DNA of 64,000 nt from Gemmataceae bacterium. GTDB lineage: Bacteria; Planctomycetota; Planctomycetia; Gemmatales; Gemmataceae. The notes under the pieces were generated by a model that saw only the letters and a program-made list of their open reading frames with translations, was not told where the DNA came from and searched no databases. Made by a program: the position numbers and the translations under genes. Positions 34,165-43,010 of this stretch are shown here, one piece after another. Position 1 is the first letter of the stretch; each line of letters begins with the position of its first letter. The stretch spans positions 1-64,000 of the forward strand of contig JAHBXO010000009.1 in the NCBI GenBank assembly GCA_019636445.1, in the 5' to 3' direction.

Positions 34165-35015
34165 TGGCACGGCGTGCCCTCCGCCACGAATCGCACGATT
34201 TCCAGAGCCACGTCCAGACCGCACGTCGGCGCGAGCGCCTTCCAGCCGGGTACGGCGTTCACTTCGATCACGAACCACTCCCGTCGTTCGTTCCGGATCA
34301 GATCGACGCCCGCGATTGCGGCACCGGTCGCGGCCGAGGCCTTCAGCGCCAATTCGGTTTCTTCGCGCGAGAGTTCATACCGTTCCGCGGTGCCGCCGCG
34401 CGCCACGTTCGTGCGCCAGTCGCCGTGGCCGGTCCGCTTCATCGCGGCGATCACCTGGCCGTTCAACACGAACGCCCGCACGTCCCAGCCGGGGTGTTTG
34501 ACGAACTGCTGAAGATAGATCGTGCCACGGGTCTGCTCGATGGAGTGGAAGGTCCGCCATGCCAGTTCCGGATCGCTGACTCGCACCATCCCGCGCCCTT
34601 CGGCGCCGAAGAGCGGCTTCACCACCACGTCCCCGCCGAGCGATTCGAATGCGGCGATGGCATCGTCCGCGAGCTGGCACACCACCGTCGGCGGCACCGG
34701 CAGCCCGGCGTTCGCCAGCCGCACGTTCGTGAGGTATTTGTCGACGCACGTCTCGATCGCGCGCGGTGCGTTCCACACCGGCCGTCTGCTCGCCGCGAAG
34801 GCGTGCATCACGTCCATGCGGAAGACGACCTGCTCGAGCGACCCGGCCGGCATCGTGCGGATGATGGCGGCGTCGAACTCCGGCAGCGGTGGCGCATTCG
34901 TCGCGACAAGCCGGCGGAAATCGAGGGCCTTCGCGGAATGGCCGAGTTCACGCGCCGCCCGGATGAGGTCCTGCACGTGCCAGCCGTCGCCGCGGGAAAG
35001 GATCGCGAGTTGCAT
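34161..35015 (-). CDS. RimK-like ATP-grasp ligase
   Basis: 284 residues. ATP-grasp layout: N-terminal ILSRGDGWHVQDLIRAAREL, central DVVVKPLFGAEGRGMVRV (ATP lysine and glycine loop), and EWFVIEVNAVPGWKAL (metal-binding E and N). RimK/MptN/CofF-type members add glutamate or similar to cofactors or proteins. With the CitG-like and pterin genes downstream it matches the ORF17-type ATP-grasp of tetrahydromethanopterin clusters, perhaps adding the terminal residue to the cofactor. Confidence 0.85.
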   Translation of the reverse strand: MQLAILSRGDGWHVQDLIRAARELGHSAKALDFRRLVATNAPPLPEFDAAIIRTMPAGSLEQVVFRMDVMHAFAASRRPVWNAPRAIETCVDKYLTNVRLANAGLPVPPTVVCQLADDAIAAFESLGGDVVVKPLFGAEGRGMVRVSDPELAWRTFHSIEQTRGTIYLQQFVKHPGWDVRAFVLNGQVIAAMKRTGHGDWRTNVARGGTAERYELSREETELALKASAATGAAIAGVDLIRNERREWFVIEVNAVPGWKALAPTCGLDVALEIVRFVAEGTPCQ

Positions 35016-35039
35016 GGGGGGGGTGATGGTGTCGCCGCG

Positions 35040-38000
35040 TCAGTCGCCGATGGCGCGGTCCCATTCGGCGAGTTGGCGCTGGAGTTCGGAAAAGTCCAGT
35101 CGGTGGATCGGTGGAAGCAACGGGTCGTCGAGTGGGTCGGGTTCGTCGCCGTCGGCAGGCCGGGGACCAGTGCGGAACTTGCGGAGTTCGTCTTCGAGAC
35201 GGCGCAACCAAACCGGTACGTCGAGGCCGACGCCGGACGGGGATTCGGCAAGCGGGCGGATGACATCCAGAAGGCCGAGGAAGGCCGGGGACGTTTCCGG
35301 GGCCTCGCCCGCGTGGTTCATGGCAGCTTCTCGCGCGGTGGATGCGGCGCGGGCGACGCGGGCGGCGGCTTGGTCGATCTGCAGCGGCTGAACGAAACGC
35401 TCCTCGAGACGGTTGCGCACGGTGCGAACGCGGAGGCTGTGTTCGGTTTCGCGCGCGGCGAGCTTCGCCAGCAGTTCGTCGGCGATGCCGTGAGTCTTGC
35501 CCAGGATGTACTCGCGCCAGCGGGCGGCGAGGTCGTCGAGGCCGCGGCGGCAGAGCGCCTCGTGGACGAGTACGAACGGCTTGAGCCGCCACGCCACGCG
35601 GTCGTACGAGACCTTGAGGCGGAGGAAGTCCAGCAGGATGTGCAGGTTCTCGCCGTAGTCGGATTGCGTGGTGGTGGTGTTGTAGTCGCGGTATTCGTCG
35701 TAGTGCTCGACGATCGCCTGGAGCACGATCTCGAGTTGCTTGACGAGGGCCGAACGGCCGGCGGGCGCGTCGCGCCAGGCTTCGAGGATGCGGGGCGGCT
35801 TCTCGTCATCACGGTATCCGACCACGTGTTCGGTCTCCGCCAGGCTCGCCAGCCATGTCTCGGTTCCCTGCGTCAGGATGCCGCGGATGTTGGAGAGCGT
35901 GAGGAAGCGCACGGTAAAGAGGTCGGCTCCGAAGCGCCGGATGAATCGCGCCGTCTCCGCCCAATCATCGTCGTCGATAACGGATTCGAGGGCCGAGAGC
36001 CGCAGTGAATGCGAATGTTCAAGCCAGAGTTTTTGGAAGGAATCGGCCACCTGGCGAACGACCGGGAACAGAGTATTGGGGTCGGCGGTTTCGTTCGGCG
36101 ACGCCTCGAAGGTTGCGAGCAAGGCGTCGGCGACGTTAACGACGGCGGTCCGGAAGAGTTGATCGAAGGAACTGACGCGACGACCTTCGGGGGGCGAATT
36201 CCGTTCCATGGCGCGCGCGAGCCGGGTGAGCTGGTAGGTCTCGCGGAGGAGCCCCAACCGCGGCAGTCGTGCCAGGAGGGATTCGAGGAAATGCATTGCC
36301 GTTTGCGCGCGGACGGCGGGGCCGGGCGGGCCGCCATCCGCGGGCGGATGTACGAGCAGCGGTTCGTGGCGGAACAACGGCACGAAGGCGATGACGAGTT
36401 TCCGGGCGGCGGCGGGATCATTGGATGCGATGGCTCGCTCCAACCGCACCGCCACATCCTCCCAGGCCGGGGCGGACGCGTCCGGTTCGGGCAGCGGTTC
36501 GTTCCGCGCCGCGACCGCCGCCAGCGACCGGATGGCCGACGTCGTTTCCACAAGCGTCGAGGCGGTCAGGTCGAGCAAGTGGCCCTTCATGGATCGTCGG
36601 CGGTCGTATTCCATCACACCTTCGACTCCGGCGGATGGCGCGGGGAGATCGATGGCGTGGAGTTTGTCCATGAAATCGACAAGCCGTTCGCGGTGCCCGC
36701 GCGCGATCCGCAACCATTCGCCGATCGCGGCCGCGGCTTCGGCTTCGAATGGTTCCCACAACTCCGGCCGAGCGACCGTGCGCCACCAGCGGGCGACCGC
36801 CGCGAGAAACCGAAGTCGGTCTTCGTGCGCCTCCGCGTCGGCTTCGAGCGGGAAATCGAACGCGATCTCCGGTCCGCCTCCCTCGACCAGCGAGCCTTCC
36901 TGTCCATCGTTCGCCGAGTCGCGAAATGACATCCCCTCGTACGCGGACGAAAAGAGATCGTCGCTGTCGTCTTCGTCGGGATCGTCGTCCTCCTGGTCCC
37001 GGTCGTCGTCGGGGTCCAGATATCGCGTGGCTCCGGTCGCCGTGATTCCCGGTACGGTCCATCGCGTGTCCGCGTTGGCTTCGACCAGTTCGAAGAATCG
37101 CCGGATGAGCAACGATTTCTCCGTGGCCGGCGAATCGGCCGTGCAAATTCCCTTCACCCAGCGGAAGGCAAGCCGGATGAACGAGGCCGAGGGGTCTTGC
37201 AGGAGGACCGCCTGCGAGTCCGACACGCCCGGCGCGGGGGCTTCGCCAAGCCAGGTCATGAGCAGGGCGAGCGAACCCTTGTAATCGCCGGTGTCGAGGA
37301 GGGCGTCGATGACCTGTGCGAAGGCGGACGGGGTGCGGAAGCCCTCGCGGTGCTTGCGCCAGAAGGCAAGGTCATGGGCGCCGGACTCGGCCTTGCGCCA
37401 GCGTGCGAGCGCCGCGGCCACGTGCCTCGCCGCGCCGGCGCGTTCCGAACCGACGACGCGCGGCATATCGCTCACGGTCGAGGTTGCGAACCGGTCCCAC
37501 CAGTCCGCGAGCGTCTCCATCTGGTGCGTCAGCCGTTCGATGGTCGGTGCGTCGTTCGCCGCCACCGCCGCCGTCAACGCCAGGGCATGGCGGTCGAACT
37601 GCCGGCCGATCGTGAGGATCAGTTCCTCCGCGCGCGGATCGCGAACGGTGTCTTCCCGGCCGGGGAAAATCGGGAACAGCCCCTGGTAACCGAGAATGTT
37701 CCACGGGTCGACCATCGCACCGCAGTCGATGCCGCGACGGACCAGGTCTTCGGCTTCGGCGAGCAGGTCGGATGCTTCCCGCGGGCGGCCGGCCTTCGCC
37801 GCGAACTCCGCGGCCGTCTGCCGGATGCGGATCTCGCAATTGAACCGCACCGACGGTGCCGGGATGTTCGCCGCCCGCGCCCGTGCCGCCCCGGGATAGC
37901 CCATTGCCGCGAAGAGCATCGCCAGCCGGCGCTCCTGCAAGTGCAGCGCCCGTTCGGTCGCAATCGACTGGTTCAGGAACTGCCGCACCCCCGCGAAGGG

Positions 38001-39128
38001 TTGCTTCAGCTTCTTGGCCTCTTCGCGTAGCCGTTCGCCCTGAGGACCGGGCAGCTGGTCCAACAGGCGCTTGTAGAACTCGTCGCGGTATCGGGCGATC
38101 CGCTGCACGAGCGCCGTGAGGGTGACCGACGAATCGTACACGGTCGGACCCGACCCGCTCACGCCTGCGCCCATTAGGATGGTGCCCGCCAGCACCGCCG
38201 CCGATTCGAACAGTCGCTCGCCGTGGAAGCCTTGGGGCGAATCCAGCTTCGCCCAGCGATGCAGCGCGTCGAGCGTCGGCTGGCGCAGGATGAAGCGGCG
38301 GTAATGTCCGGAGTTGTCGATCAGGTGCGGGTCCCATTCGCCGAAGAGGACGTTTGGTCGCTTCGTGACGGGGTGGAAGTGGTCGGCGGCGCGGGGGTCG
38401 ACGGCGAGTTCGTCGAGGTGGTCGAGTTCGAATCCCGCTTGTTCGCGGAGCGTCTCGTCGGTTTTCGTGAGCAGGTCCAGCGCCGGGCGTACGAGGTCGG
38501 CATATGGCCCCGGCGCGACGCCGACACCGGCGAAGTAGACCGGTACGGCGGCGACCTTTTCGTGCGGGTAGTATTCCGTCTGCGCCCGGGTTTCGAGGAT
38601 GGCGATCGGGCGGTACCCGACGTAGTCGTTGAGGGCGAGCACGGCGTCGCGCGCCAGCGAATCGGGGCCGGCTGTCGGGCGCTTCGCGCGGGCACGCAAC
38701 GTGCTTTCCGCGGACCGTGCGAGGAAGAAGGCGGTGAAGAGGTTGCTGTCGGGTTGATGGGCGAGCAGGTCGGCGTGGTGCGCACGGTACAACTTCGGCA
38801 CAAGATCGAATGCCGTTTCACGGACCACCTTCGCCTGGCTCAGATCGCGGAAGGCCGCGGATCCGCCGCTCTCGAGTTCCTCGGCCGAGGCGGCGAGCCA
38901 TTGCCCCGTCGTTTGCCAGGGCCGTTCGTCGCCCGATTCGATGCGATGAGCGAAGACGTCGGCAAGGAGTTTGCGGAATCGCGGGTCCGGGCGGCCGTCC
39001 GAAAAATTCAGGTAGCCGAGCAGTTTGCCCGCGTCGAACCGGCGTCCAAGTTCCGCGAAGATACCGTCCATCCACACCGTTCCCGCTACGCGTCCGGAGG
39101 CGAACGCTCCGGTCAATCGTAACACCAT
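35040..39128 (-). CDS. 1362-residue orphan protein, mainly helical
   Basis: One uninterrupted frame with GTG start at 39128 and strong coding character. No signal peptide, convincing membrane helix, Walker motif or known catalytic signature was seen. The N-terminal ~650 residues alternate Arg/Ala/Leu-rich helices suggestive of an alpha-solenoid. A strongly acidic linker (DPDDDRDQEDDDPDEDDSDD, near residue 710) splits it, and a second helical part follows with a Tyr-rich patch (HYDEYRDYNTTTTQSDYGEN near 1140). The C-terminal 100 residues look like a regulatory tail. It is 24 bp upstream of the ATP-grasp gene on the same strand, so it may be co-transcribed with it. Function unknown. Confidence 0.75.
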   Translation of the reverse strand: MVLRLTGAFASGRVAGTVWMDGIFAELGRRFDAGKLLGYLNFSDGRPDPRFRKLLADVFAHRIESGDERPWQTTGQWLAASAEELESGGSAAFRDLSQAKVVRETAFDLVPKLYRAHHADLLAHQPDSNLFTAFFLARSAESTLRARAKRPTAGPDSLARDAVLALNDYVGYRPIAILETRAQTEYYPHEKVAAVPVYFAGVGVAPGPYADLVRPALDLLTKTDETLREQAGFELDHLDELAVDPRAADHFHPVTKRPNVLFGEWDPHLIDNSGHYRRFILRQPTLDALHRWAKLDSPQGFHGERLFESAAVLAGTILMGAGVSGSGPTVYDSSVTLTALVQRIARYRDEFYKRLLDQLPGPQGERLREEAKKLKQPFAGVRQFLNQSIATERALHLQERRLAMLFAAMGYPGAARARAANIPAPSVRFNCEIRIRQTAAEFAAKAGRPREASDLLAEAEDLVRRGIDCGAMVDPWNILGYQGLFPIFPGREDTVRDPRAEELILTIGRQFDRHALALTAAVAANDAPTIERLTHQMETLADWWDRFATSTVSDMPRVVGSERAGAARHVAAALARWRKAESGAHDLAFWRKHREGFRTPSAFAQVIDALLDTGDYKGSLALLMTWLGEAPAPGVSDSQAVLLQDPSASFIRLAFRWVKGICTADSPATEKSLLIRRFFELVEANADTRWTVPGITATGATRYLDPDDDRDQEDDDPDEDDSDDLFSSAYEGMSFRDSANDGQEGSLVEGGGPEIAFDFPLEADAEAHEDRLRFLAAVARWWRTVARPELWEPFEAEAAAAIGEWLRIARGHRERLVDFMDKLHAIDLPAPSAGVEGVMEYDRRRSMKGHLLDLTASTLVETTSAIRSLAAVAARNEPLPEPDASAPAWEDVAVRLERAIASNDPAAARKLVIAFVPLFRHEPLLVHPPADGGPPGPAVRAQTAMHFLESLLARLPRLGLLRETYQLTRLARAMERNSPPEGRRVSSFDQLFRTAVVNVADALLATFEASPNETADPNTLFPVVRQVADSFQKLWLEHSHSLRLSALESVIDDDDWAETARFIRRFGADLFTVRFLTLSNIRGILTQGTETWLASLAETEHVVGYRDDEKPPRILEAWRDAPAGRSALVKQLEIVLQAIVEHYDEYRDYNTTTTQSDYGENLHILLDFLRLKVSYDRVAWRLKPFVLVHEALCRRGLDDLAARWREYILGKTHGIADELLAKLAARETEHSLRVRTVRNRLEERFVQPLQIDQAAARVARAASTAREAAMNHAGEAPETSPAFLGLLDVIRPLAESPSGVGLDVPVWLRRLEDELRKFRTGPRPADGDEPDPLDDPLLPPIHRLDFSELQRQLAEWDRAIGD

Positions 39129-39249
39129 CTTAGCAGATCGCGTGGGGGAAGGGGGATGACGGTTTCCTTGCCCGTCAATTCCGCTCTTCGGATCGTGGAC
39201 GGTCTGCTACGATAATGCGATACGCGACGCGATCCGTGCGAGGTTGCCC

Positions 39250-39720
39250 ATGCCCGTTCCGATCACCTGCTCCGGCTGCTCCGCCACGATGTCCGCCCCG
39301 GACAGCTTCATCGGCAAGCGCGTGTCGTGCCCGCGCTGCAAGACGTCCTTCGTGATCCCGGACCCGAAGGCGGCGATGGATTTCGAAGTGGTCGACGACG
39401 AAGTGCTGGATGTGGCGGAAGTGCTGGAAGACGACCCGCCTCCGGCGCCGGCGGCGAAGCCGGTGCCGAAGCCGGTGATGCCGGTGGCGACGAAGGCCGT
39501 GGCCGCCGCACCCGCCGCGGCCGGTCCGATCGCGGCCGCGATCGCCGGCGCGGCCGCCGCTGCGACCACCGGAAAACTCAAGAAACCAAACCCGAAGTAC
39601 AAGAAACAGGTCGATCCCTCCGACTACCGGACGCGGATCAACGGCAAGCCGCTGGCGCTCAAGCCCGGCGAGGCGGCGCCGCCGACCTCGCTCCCCCGCA
39701 AGAGCCCGCCGCGAAAGTAA
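39250..39720 (+). CDS. Zinc-ribbon protein with Ala/Pro-rich linker
   Basis: 156 residues from ATG 39250 (TTG 39244 is in frame). An N-terminal four-cysteine ribbon (CSGC...CPRC, residues 7-30) of the planctomycete secretion-linked type APDSFIGKRVSCPRC is followed by an acidic patch, an Ala-rich hydrophobic stretch (about 75-110) and a basic tail DYRTRINGKPLALKPGE. Function unknown. It is 7 bp before a longer protein with the same ribbon. Confidence 0.75.
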   Translation: MPVPITCSGCSATMSAPDSFIGKRVSCPRCKTSFVIPDPKAAMDFEVVDDEVLDVAEVLEDDPPPAPAAKPVPKPVMPVATKAVAAAPAAAGPIAAAIAGAAAAATTGKLKKPNPKYKKQVDPSDYRTRINGKPLALKPGEAAPPTSLPRKSPPRK

Positions 39721-39727
39721 GTGTGCC

Positions 39728-40780
39728 ATGCCTATCTCGGTTCTGTGTCCGTCGTGCGAGGCGCCGGTGAATGCCCCCGATTCGGCGGCCGGCAAGCGCG
39801 CGAAGTGCCCGAAGTGCCAGGAGGTGATGATCCTGCCCGTCGGCGCGGCAGATTTCGAGGTCGTGGAGGAACCGGCTCCGAAGCCGAAGTCCAAGCCGCG
39901 CGTCCGCGTGGAGGACGAGGACGACGAGCGGCCGCGCAAACGCAACCGCCGTGACGCGGAGGACGAGGAAAACGAGGAGCCAGCACCGAAGCGGAAGCAG
40001 TCGCGCCGTGTCGTCGCAGATGAAGACGAAGAAGACGAACGGCCTTCGCGGAAGTCTCGCCGCCGGGATGAGGACGATGAGGACGACGATCGCCCACGCA
40101 AAAAAGGAAAGGGCAACAGCAAGAAGAAAGCTGGTCCGCCGATGGCTCTGATTATCGGCGGCGGGGTCGCATTGCTCCTGCTCCTCGCTGGCGGAGCCTA
40201 CTTCGCGTTCAGCGGCGGCAGCAGTTCCGGCGGGGCGGCGAAAGGTGGCGGGGCGGCTCCGAAGGGAATCAACTGGGTCGCCTTTTCCGCACCCGACGGT
40301 TCCTTCGACACGGCGTTTCCCGAAGGGGCTCCGTCGGTCGAAGATATCGAGTCGCTCTCCCGACAGATGGGGAACAAGAACGCCAAGCCGGAAGAAATTA
40401 AGATGGCCAAGGACATGATGGCCGCGATGGGTATCAGCATGTCCGGCTGGAGTCGCACTCACGGCGAGCGCAAGTACGTGGTGATGGTGATGGGCGTACC
40501 GGCCGCGATGGCGAAACAACTGACCCCCGATGCCCTCATGCAACAGGGCCAACAACAGAGCGGCGATCAGATCATGAGCCAGTCCGATTTCTCCGGTGGG
40601 GGACTCGTCGGCAAACAGTTCCTCGTGAAGGAGAAACTCCGCGGTCTCTGGCAGATCGTCCGCTTCGCCCCGACGGTCGGCGGCAAGATCGTCATTCAAT
40701 TCGTGGAAACCAAAGACGAACTCAAAGCCGACGACGCCGACGCCAAGGCCTTCTTCGAGAAGTTCCAGTGGAAGAAGTGA
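39728..40780 (+). CDS. Zinc-ribbon, charged linker, single-pass membrane protein
   Basis: 350 residues. Ribbon CPSC...CPKC (7-30), then a highly charged linker of alternating Asp/Glu and Arg/Lys (60-135), one membrane helix (about 139-160) and a ~190-residue outer domain. That domain starts WVAFSAPDGSFDTAFPEGAP and ends with IVIQFVETKDELKAD...FFEKFQWKK, a lipocalin/PsbP-like pattern common in planctomycete surface proteins. The ribbon and linker would be cytoplasmic. It overlaps folP by up to 13 bp. Confidence 0.78.
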   Translation: MPISVLCPSCEAPVNAPDSAAGKRAKCPKCQEVMILPVGAADFEVVEEPAPKPKSKPRVRVEDEDDERPRKRNRRDAEDEENEEPAPKRKQSRRVVADEDEEDERPSRKSRRRDEDDEDDDRPRKKGKGNSKKKAGPPMALIIGGGVALLLLLAGGAYFAFSGGSSSGGAAKGGGAAPKGINWVAFSAPDGSFDTAFPEGAPSVEDIESLSRQMGNKNAKPEEIKMAKDMMAAMGISMSGWSRTHGERKYVVMVMGVPAAMAKQLTPDALMQQGQQQSGDQIMSQSDFSGGGLVGKQFLVKEKLRGLWQIVRFAPTVGGKIVIQFVETKDELKADDADAKAFFEKFQWKK

Positions 40781-41643
40781 CGCGAGTCTGGCGCTGCCGT
40801 CACCACCGCTTCGCGATCGGTGCCCGGCCGCTCGTGCTCGGCATCGTCAACGCCACGCCCGATAGTTTCTCCGATGGCGGCACGTACGACCCCGTCGAGC
40901 ACGCCCTCACGATCGTCGCCGACGGGGCCGACCTCCTCGATATCGGCGGCGAATCGACGCGCCCCGGGTCGCAGTCGGTGCCGATCGACGAGGAAATCCG
41001 CCGCACGATTCCCGTCATCAAAGAGCTGGTGAAGCGAACGTCGACGCCGATTTCCATCGATACGAGCAAGCCCGAAGTCGCCCGCAGAGCACTCGACGCC
41101 GGCGTGGTGATCATCAACGACGTGACGGGCCTGCGCGATCCCGCGATGATGCGCCTCGCGAAGGACACGGGAGCGGGACTTGTCGTCATGCATATGCAGG
41201 GCACCCCGGCCACGATGCAGGCGAACCCGCAATACGGCGACGTGGTGCGCGAAGTCTCGGACTACCTCCGGGAACGATTCCGCGATCTCGTCGCGTTCGG
41301 CATCGATCCGGAATCCATCTCCCCCGACCCCGGCATCGGATTCGGCAAAACCGTCGAACAGAACCTGCAACTCCTCGCCAACCTCGACCGCATCTGTGTC
41401 GGCGAACTCGCGCACCGCCCCCTCACGCTTGGCGTCTCGCGCAAGGGGTTCATCAGCAAAGCGCTTGGCCGCAGCGGATCCGCCGATCCGATCCCCAATC
41501 GCCTGGCCGGTTCGCTCGCGCTCGCCTGCTTCGGGATGGCGAACGGAGCCGCGAACATCCTGCGCGTCCACGATGTCCGTGAGACGGCGGACGCCGCGAA
41601 CCTGCATGGCGCCCTGCGGGGGTGCGTGCGCGGGCCTTCCTGA
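40768..41643 (+). CDS. folP: Dihydropteroate synthase
   Basis: 291 residues; joins 6-hydroxymethyldihydropterin diphosphate to p-aminobenzoate in folate (and possibly pterin-cofactor) synthesis. TIM-barrel signatures: [51 protein letters not shown], and [13 protein letters not shown]. The GTG at 40768 overlaps the upstream gene by 13 bp; GTG 40777 (GTGA overlap) is equally possible. It shares the pathway with the PTPS-III-like enzyme about 8 kb away. folK and folC are not seen. Confidence 0.93.
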   Translation: MEEVTRVWRCRHHRFAIGARPLVLGIVNATPDSFSDGGTYDPVEHALTIVADGADLLDIGGESTRPGSQSVPIDEEIRRTIPVIKELVKRTSTPISIDTSKPEVARRALDAGVVIINDVTGLRDPAMMRLAKDTGAGLVVMHMQGTPATMQANPQYGDVVREVSDYLRERFRDLVAFGIDPESISPDPGIGFGKTVEQNLQLLANLDRICVGELAHRPLTLGVSRKGFISKALGRSGSADPIPNRLAGSLALACFGMANGAANILRVHDVRETADAANLHGALRGCVRGPS

Positions 41644-41656
41644 ATACACCATCCCC

Positions 41657-42955
41657 ATGAAGCTCAAGCTCCTCGGATCCGATCCGACGATGAACCTGGC
41701 CATGCTGGCGGAGCAGTGCCTGGCGATGGCAAAAGCCGCGCGTGCCGCGGCGAATACGCTCGCCACCGTTCGCACGGAACGCAAGAACGCCTGGCTGCGC
41801 GCCGCGGCCGACCGGCTGCAGATGCAATCCGGCGACATTCTCGCCGCCAACGCCCGCGACGTGTCCGCCGCGCCGGGTTTCGGCCTGAACGCCGCGGCGA
41901 TCGACCGCCTCGCGCTCACTCCCTCGCGGGTCGCCGCCGCCGCCGAGGGGCTGCGCCAGATCGCGGCGCTGCCCGACCCCGTCGGAGAGGTGCGCGAAGG
42001 CGGCCTGCGGCCGAACGGCCTGCAGGTTCTCAAGGTCGGCGTGCCGCTCGGCGTGATCTTCTTCCTTTACGAGTCGCGGCCGAACGTCACGGTGGACGCC
42101 GCCGGCCTCGCCGTGAAAAGCGGCAACGCCGTCATCCTCCGCGGCGGCAAGGAGAGCCTGCACTCGAACGCCGCAATTCACGCGATCCTGTCGAGCGAAC
42201 TGGCGGCGCAAGGCCTGCCGCGTGAGGCAGTGCAACTCGTCGGCACGACCGACCGCGATGCCGTCGGTCAGTTCCTCCGCATGAACGAATACATCGACCT
42301 CGCGATCCCGCGCGGCGGCGAGAGCCTCATTCGCCGCGTCGCCGCCGAGGCGACCATGCCCGTGCTCAAACACTATCTGGGCAACTGCCATGTCTACGTC
42401 GACCGCGCCGCCGACCCCGACATGGCCGAACGGATCGTCGTCAACGCCAAGACCCATCGCGTCGGCGTCTGCAACGCCGCCGAGAGCCTGCTCGTGCACG
42501 CCGGCATCGCGAATCAGTTCGTCAAGCGCATCGTCGAAGCCCTGCGCGAGAAGAAAGTCGAAGTCCGCGGCTGTTCCGAGACGCGCGGTTTCGTGCCCGA
42601 CGTGAAGCCGGCGAGTGAAGACGACTACGCGGCCGAGTATCTGGATCTCGTAATCTCGATGAAGATCGTCAAAGACCTGGACGCCGCGATCGCGCACATC
42701 AACAAGTACGGATCGAAGCACACCGACGCGATCGTGACGAACGACCTCGCGGCGAGCCGAAAGTTCGTGGCGGAGGTCGATTCGGCGGCGGTGATGGTGA
42801 ACGCGAGCACGCGCTTCAACGACGGCTTCGAGTTGGGCCTCGGTGCCGAGATTGGCATCAGCACCGACAAGTTCCACGCCCGCGGCCCGTGCGGCCTGCG
42901 CGAGCTGACGACCTACAAGTACGTCGTCACCGGCGACGGCCACATCCGCAATTGA
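41657..42955 (+). CDS. proA: Gamma-glutamyl phosphate reductase
   Basis: 432 residues; reduces gamma-glutamyl phosphate to the semialdehyde for proline. Typical pieces are [44 protein letters not shown], and the catalytic-Cys segment [45 protein letters not shown] and [18 protein letters not shown] follow. ATG 41690 is an alternative start. It follows folP by 13 bp. proB is not adjacent. Confidence 0.94.
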   Translation: MKLKLLGSDPTMNLAMLAEQCLAMAKAARAAANTLATVRTERKNAWLRAAADRLQMQSGDILAANARDVSAAPGFGLNAAAIDRLALTPSRVAAAAEGLRQIAALPDPVGEVREGGLRPNGLQVLKVGVPLGVIFFLYESRPNVTVDAAGLAVKSGNAVILRGGKESLHSNAAIHAILSSELAAQGLPREAVQLVGTTDRDAVGQFLRMNEYIDLAIPRGGESLIRRVAAEATMPVLKHYLGNCHVYVDRAADPDMAERIVVNAKTHRVGVCNAAESLLVHAGIANQFVKRIVEALREKKVEVRGCSETRGFVPDVKPASEDDYAAEYLDLVISMKIVKDLDAAIAHINKYGSKHTDAIVTNDLAASRKFVAEVDSAAVMVNASTRFNDGFELGLGAEIGISTDKFHARGPCGLRELTTYKYVVTGDGHIRN

Positions 42956-43010
42956 CCGCGCCTCCGGGCCGCGCGATTCCTATCGTGACGCCAACCCCGG
43001 AGGATCGACC

